Below the pieces are notes generated by a model, which saw nothing but the letters and a program-made list of their open reading frames with translations, was not told where the DNA came from and made no database searches. The translations under genes and the position numbers were made by a program. Shown here one piece after another: positions 16,811 through 24,391 of a DNA stretch of 42,302 nt (position 1 is the first letter of the stretch; each line of letters starts with the position of its first letter). The stretch is from a virus: positions 1 through 42,302 of the IMG/VR virus record IMGVR_UViG_3300047470_000061; one strand, written 5' to 3'.

Positions 16811-16840
16811 ACACTGTGAATCACTGCCTATCGGCAGTGA
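16811..16840 (+). promoter_or_regulatory. Repeated operator site 1 (TCACTG family)
   Basis: ACACTG-tgaa-TCACTG-cctatcgg-CAGTGA. The second and third elements form a perfect 20-bp inverted repeat. It lies in the 85-base gap between holin and the SGNH tail gene. A possible promoter (TTGGTT-N18-TACACT) overlaps the first element. Confidence 0.65.
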
Positions 16841-16865
16841 GTCCGGCGATCTGTTAGGAGCCGCT

Positions 16866-18719
16866 ATGGCTATTGAAATAACCCCGCTAGGGTTCCAGAA
16901 GCCGGACGGAAACGAAGCCGTACGCAACGGCGACAACGTCATAGCTGCAAACGCGCAGAGGGCCGAAGACGAACACCAGACCTCGCGCGGCAGACTCGGC
17001 GACATCGAGGTAAAGAACAACGAGCAGGACGGTCGCCTCAACGGCATCGATGCGAAGAACATCAGCCAGGACGGCACCCTCTCCACCCACGAGGCGCGAC
17101 TCGCGAACCTTGACAACGCCGCAGGGTTCACTGGGGATCCGCTCGCACTGAACGACGCAGCCTTCGCCGAAACGCTGACGAACGGCACCGCCACATCAGC
17201 GGCCCTCGACGTCCGCCTGACCGCACGGGTTCCGCCCATCGTCGCGGCCGCCATCGCCTCAGACCCGACCGTCGCCAGTTCCGCCGCCACGATGGCGCAG
17301 AACACGGCAGGCCTCGTTCCTGCATGGAAGGCCACGACCGCGTATGTTGCGGGCCAGCGGGTCATTGCCCCGAACGGTGACGTTGTCGCCGCAAAGGTCA
17401 ACTTCACATCCGGCGCCTCCTACTCGGCGACGAACTGGAACGCGTCCACCCAAGACGGGCGGATCGGCGCCAACGAACTGAGCATAACCGCACTGGATAC
17501 GAAGAAGGTTGACGACTCCGACCCCAGACTCTCCCGCAAGGTCCAGTTCGGCGACTATGCCCAACCGTTCGCGGACAAGGATGGGTATGTATCCGGTGGC
17601 GTACAGTTAGACGGCGTGTGGAATTTCGAAAAGTCGCCGCGGGTCAAAGGCCAGTCGGATACCACCTTGCGCCCCCTCAACACTACCGGCTACACGCACG
17701 CCCTCACCGACAAGGACGGCTACGTTGCCCTCGGTGTACGGCTCGACGGCTCGGTAGTGGCGCCGAAGCTCGTCCTCCCGCCCGGCGCCATTTCGGATCC
17801 ACTCGCTGACGCTAACCTCATGGCCGGCTACACCAAGTCAAGCCGCTACCGCGTCGCCGCGATTGGTGACTCCCTCACGGACGGCTACTTCGGCGGCGTA
17901 GGTAACCAGGACGCCGACGCATATCCTGCGAAGCTTCAGGCTCTCATGCCTGCCGGCGTGACAGTCTTCAACCTCGGAAACTCCGGTTACACCACGGACG
18001 AGGAGGCGGTCCGCATCGGCGCGCTCCCCGTGCCGCTTACCGTCACGGGTGGCAGCATCCCAGCTTCCGGGCCCGTGGACGTTACCACGACCGCTGTTAT
18101 CGGCTGGCGGCCATCTGGCACCACGCGGACAATTCCAGGCACTCTCGCGGGCGTTGCTGGCACCCTGACCCGTTCCAGCAGTGACACCGTGTTCACGTTC
18201 ACGCGGACGACCACGGGAACCGCTGTTGCGGTGACCGCTGGCACCTTGTTCGTCCCAGACTTCGCAGGCCACGAAGGCGACACCGCCATCATCCTCCTCG
18301 GACGCAACAACGTGTCCTTCTCGGTGCAGGGTGCAGACACAAGCATTGCCGAACACGTCGAAAAGGGCATTGCTAGGATCGTGAACTGGCTGACCCCGCA
18401 GATCAAACACGTCCTCGTAGTCTCCGCGACCACGACCACGTCGGAAACCTCCGGCACTGGTGGTTACGCCATCGTCGCGGACATCAACGCCCGTCTCGCG
18501 GCAGCCTACCCGTCCCGATTCCTCGACCTGCGGACCTACCTCGCACACCAAGCCATCTACGACCTCGGGCTCACCCCCACCACCGCGGACAACACCGCAA
18601 TGACCGGCGACACGCTACCCCCGTCGATCATGGACGACAACACCCACTGGTCAAAAGCCACCGCCACACTCGTTGCCGCCCAGATCAACAACTACCTAAC
18701 CACGAGAGGATGGGTCTAA
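16866..18719 (+). CDS. Tail protein with SGNH/GDSL hydrolase domain
   Basis: A 617-residue protein with TTAGGAG before ATG. The N-terminal third contains heptad-like repeats (GDIEVKNNEQDGRLNGIDAK) suggesting a trimeric fibre, followed by tail-fibre-like D-K-D-G-Y-V repeats at about 240 and 285. The C-terminal part is an SGNH hydrolase: block I GDSLTDGY with nucleophile S336, a later N-L-G-N-S-G, and D591-N-T-H594 as the catalytic D-x-x-H. It probably deacylates or trims host cell-surface polysaccharide during adsorption. It has its own operator site upstream, outside the main tail cluster. Confidence 0.88.
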   Translation: MAIEITPLGFQKPDGNEAVRNGDNVIAANAQRAEDEHQTSRGRLGDIEVKNNEQDGRLNGIDAKNISQDGTLSTHEARLANLDNAAGFTGDPLALNDAAFAETLTNGTATSAALDVRLTARVPPIVAAAIASDPTVASSAATMAQNTAGLVPAWKATTAYVAGQRVIAPNGDVVAAKVNFTSGASYSATNWNASTQDGRIGANELSITALDTKKVDDSDPRLSRKVQFGDYAQPFADKDGYVSGGVQLDGVWNFEKSPRVKGQSDTTLRPLNTTGYTHALTDKDGYVALGVRLDGSVVAPKLVLPPGAISDPLADANLMAGYTKSSRYRVAAIGDSLTDGYFGGVGNQDADAYPAKLQALMPAGVTVFNLGNSGYTTDEEAVRIGALPVPLTVTGGSIPASGPVDVTTTAVIGWRPSGTTRTIPGTLAGVAGTLTRSSSDTVFTFTRTTTGTAVAVTAGTLFVPDFAGHEGDTAIILLGRNNVSFSVQGADTSIAEHVEKGIARIVNWLTPQIKHVLVVSATTTTSETSGTGGYAIVADINARLAAAYPSRFLDLRTYLAHQAIYDLGLTPTTADNTAMTGDTLPPSIMDDNTHWSKATATLVAAQINNYLTTRGWV

Positions 18720-18722
18720 CCC

Positions 18723-19418
18723 ATGCCCGGACGCGCCATAGTCGCCCCAGTCAGCTTCGGAGACACAACCCTCCCCAAGATCGACATCACCTACATCGCC
18801 CCGCTCATCGGCGCCACCTACGACTTCGCCGTAGACCAGCTCCCCCTCGGGCCGCTCGCCTCCTGGCCCAGCCTGATCGACGCCACAACCATGCCCGCAG
18901 ACGGCGCAACCGCACCAACCGTCATAACAGACGGCGCATCCAAGACGGTCCGATTCAACGGCACCATCGACCGGATGAAACTCACGGCGAGCATGAACAC
19001 CGCACACAGTGTTGTTGTTGTTGCCAAGCTCCGGGCGCCCGTCGCCAACGATCAAATCTTCTTCGGCCTCGGCGGCAACACCGAAGGCGCTATCGGCGTC
19101 AACAGTGCTGCCACCGGCTACACCGGCTACGGCGGCGGCAACAGTGTCGCCACCAGCCCCGCGGTCGTCCCTGATACCGGCTGGCACGTCTTCATCCTCA
19201 CCCACGCCGGGACGTCATCCGCGGTCCGGATCGACAGCGCCGAAACCACGGGCACCCTCACCGTCGCGCAACGGAACGGCATCACCCTCGGATTCAGCAG
19301 CGCAGCAGGCAACCGGGCCGCCATCGACTACAAGCGTTTGGCGGTCATCCCAGGCACCATGACAACGGCCCAGCGCACCGCCATTGTTGCCCAGCTCAAA
19401 GCCCAGTACGGCATCTAA
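18723..19418 (+). CDS. Tail protein with LamG/concanavalin-like fold
   Basis: A 231-residue protein starting 3 bases after the preceding gene. The pattern (L-I-D-A-T-T-M...V-R-F-N-G-T...H-S-V-V-V-V-A-K-L...W-H-V-F-I-L-T-H-A-G) is that of LamG-like jelly-roll lectin domains, and the C-terminus (MTTAQRTAIVAQLKAQYGI) is typical of phage tail proteins of this type. It probably binds host glycans and works with the SGNH protein. The reading frame is followed by a terminator. Confidence 0.75.
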   Translation: MPGRAIVAPVSFGDTTLPKIDITYIAPLIGATYDFAVDQLPLGPLASWPSLIDATTMPADGATAPTVITDGASKTVRFNGTIDRMKLTASMNTAHSVVVVAKLRAPVANDQIFFGLGGNTEGAIGVNSAATGYTGYGGGNSVATSPAVVPDTGWHVFILTHAGTSSAVRIDSAETTGTLTVAQRNGITLGFSSAAGNRAAIDYKRLAVIPGTMTTAQRTAIVAQLKAQYGI

Positions 19419-19419
19419 C

Positions 19420-19440
19420 CGGCGCGTCAACACCGCGCCG
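19420..19440 (+). repeat. Short inverted repeat after the LamG-like tail gene
   Basis: CGGCGCG-tcaacac-CGCGCCG, a perfect 7-bp stem directly behind the stop codon, with no T-run. The rest of the 138-base gap up to 19515 shows no gene. Confidence 0.4.
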
Positions 19441-19515
19441 AACAGCGCAACCGTGTAATATCGATGCCGTGCGTCAGGGAACCCAACGCCCCAGACGCGC
19501 CGCGCGCGCACAACA

Positions 19516-19554
19516 AAGCCCCCACTGTCCTAACGGATAGTGGGGGCTTCTTTG
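19516..19554. terminator. Bidirectional terminator between tail genes and integrase
   Basis: AAGCCCCCACT (19516-19526) pairs perfectly with AGTGGGGGCTT (19539-19549) over a 12-base loop. It is flanked by T-rich sequence on the plus strand (CTTCTTTG) and, read from the other side, by TTTGTTG. It separates converging transcripts: the late tail genes from the left and the integrase operon from the right. Confidence 0.9.
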
Positions 19555-19556
19555 CG

Positions 19557-20708
19557 TTAAGAGGCTAGCTCTGGGACCTCGGGCAGTTCGCCCAACGCCT
19601 TGGCTGCGTGTTCGGCCCCGCGGAAGTGAGCATCGGGGACCAGGTGCGCATAGAGGTCGGCGGTAATCTGGATCGAGTTGTGCCCCATGCGCGTTGACAG
19701 TTCGTAGAGGCTCATCCCCGCGTGGAGCATGATGGCGGCGTGAAGGTGCCTGAGCGAGTGAACCACAACGTGCTTCTCATCGCCGATCCCAAGCCCAGCC
19801 TTCTTCCTGGCAGGCTGCCACGCCCTGTTGTAGAAGGCTTGGGCCGTAAACTCGCCCTCCTCCTTCATGCGGAACACGCGGCCCTTATCCTTCATGGCCT
19901 GCTCAACTAGTGGGCGCACGGCGTAGACGGTTGACGGTGCGAGGCTTACCTTGCGCCGGCTCTTAGCTGACTTCGGCTCACCAACATACCGGGCTTCACC
20001 TTCACCGCCGAGCTTGTGAGCTTTGGTGATGAACACTAGCGGCGGCTGATTGTCTAGCTTGAAGTCTTTCCCAACCAAAGCCGTCGCCTCACTGAACCGG
20101 CAACCGGTCCCGACAAGGAACTCAAGGAACGGTCGGAAGTGCGGGTCTATGCGGTCACGTATGGCCTTGTAGTCGTCTAGGTCGATGTCGTCCCCATCGT
20201 CGCCCACGCGCACCTTTTTAGGCAGCCGCACGCCCTTACACGGGTTCCTGTCGATGACCCCGTAACGGACTTGAGTCTCAAACGTCGCCGACAGTAGCCC
20301 ATGCTTGTCGCTGATCGTCTTCGGCCCCAACCCGCGCCCCTGCATCCACTTGATCCAGGCAATGATGGAGTCGTACGTCACGGCCTTGACTTTCATCTGA
20401 CCCAACGGCCCGTCGAAGTGCAGCCGGATCGCGTCACGGTAACGCTTCAACGTGTACGGCGTCGTCCCAACAAGCTGGTCAACGTGGGCGGTCATCGCCT
20501 CAGCAACGGTCGGCCCGTCGTGCTGTGAGTCCTCGTACACCTTCGTGGCGGCGCCGAGCGAGTTTCCGTTTGCGTCAAGGAGCCGTTTCCACATCTCAGC
20601 TTCGGGCCGGTCGTCAAAGGTGATCGAATCACCCTTGCCATTCTCACGCCACATCACCTGATGCGCTTCGGACCCGTCAGCGCGGGTCCGGGTACGGATA
20701 CTAGCCAC
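19557..20708 (-). CDS. int: Tyrosine integrase
   Basis: A 383-residue site-specific recombinase. An N-terminal arm-binding region is followed by a core-binding SAM-like domain (about 65-150, HVDQLVGTTPYTLKRYRDAI) and a catalytic domain with Arg in GTGCRFSEA, H-S-L-R-H, G-H-N-S and the nucleophile Tyr in ITADLYAHL. It inserts phage DNA at attB using the attP proposed at 21268-21478. The start is GTG 20708 (MASIRTRTRADG) with a poor ribosome binding site, 15 bases after the previous gene, suggesting readthrough translation from upstream. Confidence 0.95.
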   Translation of the reverse strand: MASIRTRTRADGSEAHQVMWRENGKGDSITFDDRPEAEMWKRLLDANGNSLGAATKVYEDSQHDGPTVAEAMTAHVDQLVGTTPYTLKRYRDAIRLHFDGPLGQMKVKAVTYDSIIAWIKWMQGRGLGPKTISDKHGLLSATFETQVRYGVIDRNPCKGVRLPKKVRVGDDGDDIDLDDYKAIRDRIDPHFRPFLEFLVGTGCRFSEATALVGKDFKLDNQPPLVFITKAHKLGGEGEARYVGEPKSAKSRRKVSLAPSTVYAVRPLVEQAMKDKGRVFRMKEEGEFTAQAFYNRAWQPARKKAGLGIGDEKHVVVHSLRHLHAAIMLHAGMSLYELSTRMGHNSIQITADLYAHLVPDAHFRGAEHAAKALGELPEVPELAS

Positions 20709-20723
20709 GGGTGGCGCCCGGGA

Positions 20724-21002
20724 TCACTTGCTGGTCCATAGCCCGGGCATTGGGCGGCTGACGACTTCATACCATTCCGGGTGTGCGTCCGCAGTCGCTC
20801 GCGCGCTCTCCTCGGAAGGGTGCCCAGCAATGGTCAGCGAATGCAGGTCGCGGACGCCCCACTGACACTCGCGCATATGCGGCGCCGCGGCTTCGAGTGC
20901 GGCGCGGGCGACCTTCTTGTACGCGGTCCACGCATCCGCGCCGTTGTGATCTCGTAATGCCATCGCCTTAGCCGCCGCCTCTACCGCAGCCTCTGGGATC
21001 AC
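20724..21002 (-). CDS. Small protein of the AAVEAA/ALEAAAPHM type
   Basis: A 92-residue protein; the GTG start overlaps the stop of the upstream minus-strand gene by one base, with GAGGTGG as ribosome binding site. It begins MIPEAAVEAAAKAMA and contains ARAALEAAAPHM, a pattern also found in the plus-strand gene at 22996-23217. It lies between integrase and attP, where it might be a recombination accessory, but no function is visible. Confidence 0.75.
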   Translation of the reverse strand: MIPEAAVEAAAKAMALRDHNGADAWTAYKKVARAALEAAAPHMRECQWGVRDLHSLTIAGHPSEESARATADAHPEWYEVVSRPMPGLWTSK

Positions 21003-21211
21003 TACACCACCTCGCCTTCGATGGTCGCGGTATCGCGATATCGGATGCGTAGGGCGTCGCCGCTGAAGCCGTCCACGGTTGAGATTTGGATGTCAGGCTT
21101 CATCTCCGCGATGCGTCGCATGTCGGCTTCGGTCAGAGCGATGGTTCCGCCGGCCCGATCAATCAACACGGCCAATATCTGCGGAAGGAACTCGGTGATT
21201 GTTGCCGTCAT
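21002..21211 (-). CDS. Small hypothetical protein at the start of the integrase operon
   Basis: A 69-residue protein from ATG 21211 (MTATITEFLPQILAVLIDRA) with a moderate ribosome binding site (AAGACAGG). It is an alpha/beta-looking protein with no recognised motif. It is the first gene of the integrase operon, just outside the attP region. A single TCACTG lies in its leader at 21223-21228. Confidence 0.7.
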   Translation of the reverse strand: MTATITEFLPQILAVLIDRAGGTIALTEADMRRIAEMKPDIQISTVDGFSGDALRIRYRDTATIEGEVV

Positions 21212-21267
21212 GCGCCTGTCTTTCACTGGAGTGGTAGTAGTGCATCACTCTAAGTTTAACAGAGGCT

Positions 21268-21478
21268 TGGCAACACTTCTAGGCTTCCTGTCAACATCGG
21301 CTAAAAGTTCCTTGAATTCTAGGGCCTAAATCTGTGGAGCTAAGGAGATTCGAACTCCTGTGAATACCCCGGAATGTAGCGGGTTTACCCCTAGAACATA
21401 GGGAAGTTTGCCGCTGTTTGTATCATTCTGTCGCATCTATTCCATCCTGTTGTTGCCCTTGGCAACGCCATGTCAACA
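21268..21478. other. Candidate attP: tRNA 3'-end core with phased arm sites
   Basis: On the minus strand 21335-21359 reads as the 3' part of a tRNA: T-stem AGGAG, T-loop TTCGAAT, T-stem CTCCT, acceptor strand TAGCTCC, discriminator A. No matching 5' half is present, so it is a fragment, as expected for an integration core. T70 in the acceptor strand would allow a G3-U70 pair, compatible with tRNA-Ala. Flanking repeats TGKCAACR occur at 21268 and 21289 (21 bp apart) and at 21460 and 21471 (11 bp apart), plus an inverted GGCAACA at 21451-21457. The gap 21227-21535 has no gene. Confidence 0.7.
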
Positions 21479-21486
21479 GGAAACTG

Positions 21487-21529
21487 TCACTGTAATTCAC
21501 TGCCAACGCGCCGTGATTCACGGTACAAT
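21487..21529 (+). promoter_or_regulatory. Repeated operator site 2 and promoter of the methylase gene
   Basis: TCACTG (21487-21492)-taat-TCACTG (21497-21502)-ccaacgcg-CCGTGA, within a 13-bp palindrome CCGTGATTCACGG (21510-21522). A good -10 box TACAAT (21524-21529) follows. Transcription starting 7 bases after the -10 would begin at the ATG of the methylase gene (21536), i.e. a leaderless mRNA; there is no ribosome binding site. Confidence 0.65.
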
Positions 21530-21535
21530 TGACTT

Positions 21536-22999
21536 ATGACCCCTCCCCGTATAGTGCATGGCGACTGCCTCGAAGTAATGAAGATGCTCCCGAACGATTC
21601 GGTTGACAGCATCGTGACGGATCCGCCTTACGGGCTCGGCTTCATGGGGAAGGCGTGGGATGCGTTGCCGCCGGGTCAGGACTGGGCCGAGGAATGTCTG
21701 CGGGTGTTGAAGCCGGGCGGTCACCTTCTCGCATTTGGTGGGACTAGGACGTGGCACCGTTTAGCCGTTTCGGTGGAAGATGCCGGCTTCGAGATTAGGG
21801 ACAACATCGCATGGCTCTACGGCTCAGGGTTCCCGAAATCCCTCGACGTGTCCAAGGCCATCGATAAAGCCGCGCCCCGCGCGGGCATGTTCAACGACTT
21901 TGCGGATCACTTCAAGGAGCGCCGCGAGTCATCCGGCCTAACGCAGAAGGCTGTTGCTCAGCACTTCCCCAGCAGAACCGGTGGCATTACCGGGTGCGTC
22001 TGGAACTGGGAGCACGGGGCGAATGTGCCCACTCTCAACCAGTGGCAAATTCTTGCGCCCATGCTCGGACTGTCCGATGAGTGGCGCCCGCTGATCGAGC
22101 GCGTGGAGACCGAGCGGGAGGTTACCGGTACCGGCACGAGTGGCAAGACTTACGGCATGGGCGGCTTGCGTGGCATCGAAACATCCTCCGGCGAGTTCGA
22201 CATAACCGCCCCTTCGACGCCCGCAGCGCAGAAGTGGCAGGGTTGGGGGACGGCGTTGAAGCCCGCGTTTGAACCCATCGTCATGGCCCGCAAACCGTTG
22301 GGTGAGAAGACGGTCGCGGCGAACGTCCAAACCCACGGCACTGGGGCGCTTGATATTGACGGATGCAGGATCGGGACAGCCGAGAGCATGAGTCGCCCGC
22401 GCGGTACGTTCCCGCATAGTGACGACGCATGGGGCAATGGTAGGCCCGGCGAAGTCAGCGAGTCCCACCCCGCCGGTCGTTGGCCCGCTAACGTGGTCCT
22501 CGATGAGCACATGGCCGGGGTGCTTGATGCGCAGAGTGGGAACAGGCCCGGCGCTGTGAGCAACGGGAGCAAGACGGACAAGGGACTTTCCGGTTCTGAC
22601 ACATTCAAGATCCGCGAACGGGAACAGAAGCCCGGCTATGGCGATCAGGGCGGCGCGTCTCGGTTCTTCAAGGTTGTCGGATCTGATGAGCATGGCGCCA
22701 TCTCAGACATCTTCCCCCGCGAGTTCGACGCGCCATTCAGCTACTCCCCGAAGGCCCCAAGGAAGGAGCGGCCAACGGTTGACGGCGTCGCGCACCCGAC
22801 CGTGAAGCCGCTCGCACTGATGCGCTGGCTCGTCCGACTCGTCACTCCCGAGGGCGGGACCGTCCTGGAACCGTTCGCCGGATCCGGCGCAACCGTTGAG
22901 GCGTGCATCCTCGAAGGCTTCCACTGCATCGCCATCGAACGCGAAGCCGAATATTTGCCACTCATCCAAGCCCGAATCGACCGACAGGACGCAGCATGA
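21536..22999 (+). CDS. DNA methyltransferase, beta class, with internal HTH segment
   Basis: A 487-residue amino-methyltransferase (N6-adenine or N4-cytosine). Motif IV TDPPYG lies at about residues 25-30, and the AdoMet-binding FAGSG is near the C-terminus (about 460), the beta-class order. Between them, at about 118-190, is a helix-turn-helix-like segment (FKERRESSGLTQKAVAQHFP...W-N-W-E-H-G) resembling an XRE repressor domain, followed by a long variable region that should hold target recognition. The gene sits in plus orientation inside the minus-strand lysogeny block, with its own promoter and terminator, like a prophage-expressed moron. Confidence 0.9.
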   Translation: MTPPRIVHGDCLEVMKMLPNDSVDSIVTDPPYGLGFMGKAWDALPPGQDWAEECLRVLKPGGHLLAFGGTRTWHRLAVSVEDAGFEIRDNIAWLYGSGFPKSLDVSKAIDKAAPRAGMFNDFADHFKERRESSGLTQKAVAQHFPSRTGGITGCVWNWEHGANVPTLNQWQILAPMLGLSDEWRPLIERVETEREVTGTGTSGKTYGMGGLRGIETSSGEFDITAPSTPAAQKWQGWGTALKPAFEPIVMARKPLGEKTVAANVQTHGTGALDIDGCRIGTAESMSRPRGTFPHSDDAWGNGRPGEVSESHPAGRWPANVVLDEHMAGVLDAQSGNRPGAVSNGSKTDKGLSGSDTFKIREREQKPGYGDQGGASRFFKVVGSDEHGAISDIFPREFDAPFSYSPKAPRKERPTVDGVAHPTVKPLALMRWLVRLVTPEGGTVLEPFAGSGATVEACILEGFHCIAIEREAEYLPLIQARIDRQDAA

Positions 23000-23217
23000 G
23001 CGAATCAAAAGTAGTGATCCCGGATGCGGCGGTTGAAGCGGCATTGAATGCGTTCTATCGAGGATCGGCACCGGTCCATCCACACGACATTGCATCCATG
23101 CGCGCCGCCCTCGAAGCCGCAGCCCCGCACATGATGGAACAAGCGTGGGATGAGGGCTACTTCGCTGCAGTCCTGCAAGCGAAGATCGGGCGCCCCGCTC
23201 GCAACCCCTACCGGTAG
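22996..23217 (+). CDS. Small protein, paralogue-like of the gene at 20724
   Basis: A 73-residue protein whose ATG overlaps the methylase stop (ATGA). It contains VVIPDAAVEAALNAF and MRAALEAAAPHM, the same two motifs as the minus-strand gene at 20724-21002. The C-terminus (WDEGYFAAVLQAKIGR) is different. Function unknown. It is the last gene of the two-gene methylase cassette. Confidence 0.75.
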   Translation: MSESKVVIPDAAVEAALNAFYRGSAPVHPHDIASMRAALEAAAPHMMEQAWDEGYFAAVLQAKIGRPARNPYR

Positions 23218-23226
23218 CCCACAAAT

Positions 23227-23262
23227 AAGCGCCCTCACTCTTCATCGAGTGGGGGCGCTTTT
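23227..23262. terminator. Bidirectional terminator between methylase cassette and immA
   Basis: AAGCGCCCTCACTC (23227-23240) pairs with GAGTGGGGGCGCTT (23247-23260) with a single G-U pair and a 6-base loop, followed by TTTTGTTG. On the opposite strand the stem is followed by ATTTGT. It isolates two converging genes. Confidence 0.9.
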
Positions 23263-23268
23263 GTTGTG

Positions 23269-23670
23269 CTATGCGGCAACCATCCTTTGAGCCCGCATCG
23301 CAATCGCCGGGCATTTTTGACAGTCCCAACAGCCGGCCCTGCTCGCGTCGGCATCGGTCAACGTCGCGGCCCGGTCCATGAGCACCCGCTTAGTCACCCC
23401 GAGCCCCTTAGCAATCTCCGACAGCGGCCCGGTCTTATTGCACGACCCGATCCGCTCCAGGGGCAGAAGTCGCTCTGCCGTCTCGTAACGCACGGACATC
23501 TCCACGGACTCGAGCTGCCGCGTCGTATGCCCACGCTCAACGTGAATCATCTCGTGGGTCAACGTGCACAACAACTGAACCGCCGACAACCGGTCATCAA
23601 TATAAATCTTCGAACCGTCCGTGTAACCGTGAACACCTTCAGGCAAACGACCAAACACAACAGCAACCAC
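23269..23670 (-). CDS. ImmA/IrrE-family metallopeptidase
   Basis: A 133-residue protein with THEMIHVERGH at about residues 38-48, the H-E-x-x-H zinc motif of ImmA/IrrE peptidases. The C-terminal part carries a small cysteine cluster (C-W-D-C-Q-K-C). Relatives cleave or antagonise HTH repressors to trigger prophage induction. It lies downstream of the repressor on the same strand, 207 bases away. The start is probably GTG 23670; GTG 23658 is also possible. Confidence 0.85.
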   Translation of the reverse strand: MVAVVFGRLPEGVHGYTDGSKIYIDDRLSAVQLLCTLTHEMIHVERGHTTRQLESVEMSVRYETAERLLPLERIGSCNKTGPLSEIAKGLGVTKRVLMDRAATLTDADASRAGCWDCQKCPAIAMRAQRMVAA

Positions 23671-23877
23671 AACAACCCCAACTGTCCCCTCAAGGCCCCA
23701 ACGGCACTTGATGGGTCAACTGTAAGGACGCTGACCGACACTTCTGACCAAAAACCTGATAACAGGTGTCACAAATTCATTAACGATATGTGAGGTCTCG
23801 GTAACACGGACGTAACGGTGCAGGTCAGGGCCGAAAGACCCTAGTTAGGCAACAACTGTTGCCGTGTTTCGCGTCAC
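23671..23877. other. 207-base gap between repressor and immA
   Basis: No plausible gene. It holds a perfect inverted repeat ACCTG-ataa-CAGGT (23754-23767) and an AT-rich patch (TTCATTAACGATATG, about 23777). These could be a separate promoter and operator for immA. The gap is unusual because repressor and immA are commonly overlapping or adjacent. Confidence 0.4.
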
Positions 23878-24351
23878 CTAGTCGCGGTCGTCTTCGCCCT
23901 CAACGTGATCATCCGAGGCGGCAAGGTCGAAATGGTGCTGCTCCGTGGATGCCCCTAGGCCGGCCTGCAATGCTTCCATGCGACTGGCGACCTCACGCAT
24001 CAGTTCAGCCGTGGAGAACGCGGACAGGGGGCGCGGGGCAGGTACCTCGGCGGGCTTGTCTAGGTCAGCGAACGTCACAGACGACGCGGCCCGGTTCGGA
24101 TCCTCCGTCAGGGCGTCAATGACCTGGTTGCGCCACCCAAGAGCGACCTCGAGCTTGCGGAGGGTCTGAGGGCGCGGCCACCGCTGGGCAAACTCAAACT
24201 GCTGGACCGTGCTGTCAGATCCAAGGCCCGCCAGCTCTGCGAAGGCGACCCTTCCTAGGCCCATCTCCTCGCGCCGCTGCTTGGCCAGAAGACCAAGCCG
24301 CCGCATCATCGCATCCTGGCCGTAATCACGTTCGCTCTGTACTGCACTCAT
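23878..24351 (-). CDS. Immunity repressor candidate (HTH protein)
   Basis: A 157-residue protein; ATG at 24351 has AGAGG five bases upstream. The N-terminal 75 residues look like an XRE-type helix-turn-helix (LGLLAKQRREEMGLGRVAFA, then S-D-S-T-V-Q-Q-F-E-F-A-Q-R-W-P-R-P-Q-T-L-R-K-L-E). Residues 100-135 look like a coiled coil (FSTAELMREVASRMEALQAG), and the C-terminus is acidic. It is divergent from the Cro-like gene at 24657 and placed next to an ImmA peptidase, the classical repressor position. No LexA-type self-cleavage domain is visible. Confidence 0.8.
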   Translation of the reverse strand: MSAVQSERDYGQDAMMRRLGLLAKQRREEMGLGRVAFAELAGLGSDSTVQQFEFAQRWPRPQTLRKLEVALGWRNQVIDALTEDPNRAASSVTFADLDKPAEVPAPRPLSAFSTAELMREVASRMEALQAGLGASTEQHHFDLAASDDHVEGEDDRD

Positions 24352-24391
24352 CAAAACCTCTGTTCCGCCGCCGGCTCAATGGCGACTCTTG

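Noticed and set aside
21335-21420. A complete tRNA gene on the minus strand
   Set aside because: The T-arm and acceptor 3' strand are clear, but no D-arm, anticodon arm or matching 5' acceptor (GGNGCTA) lies in the preceding 90 bases. It is better read as an attP core.
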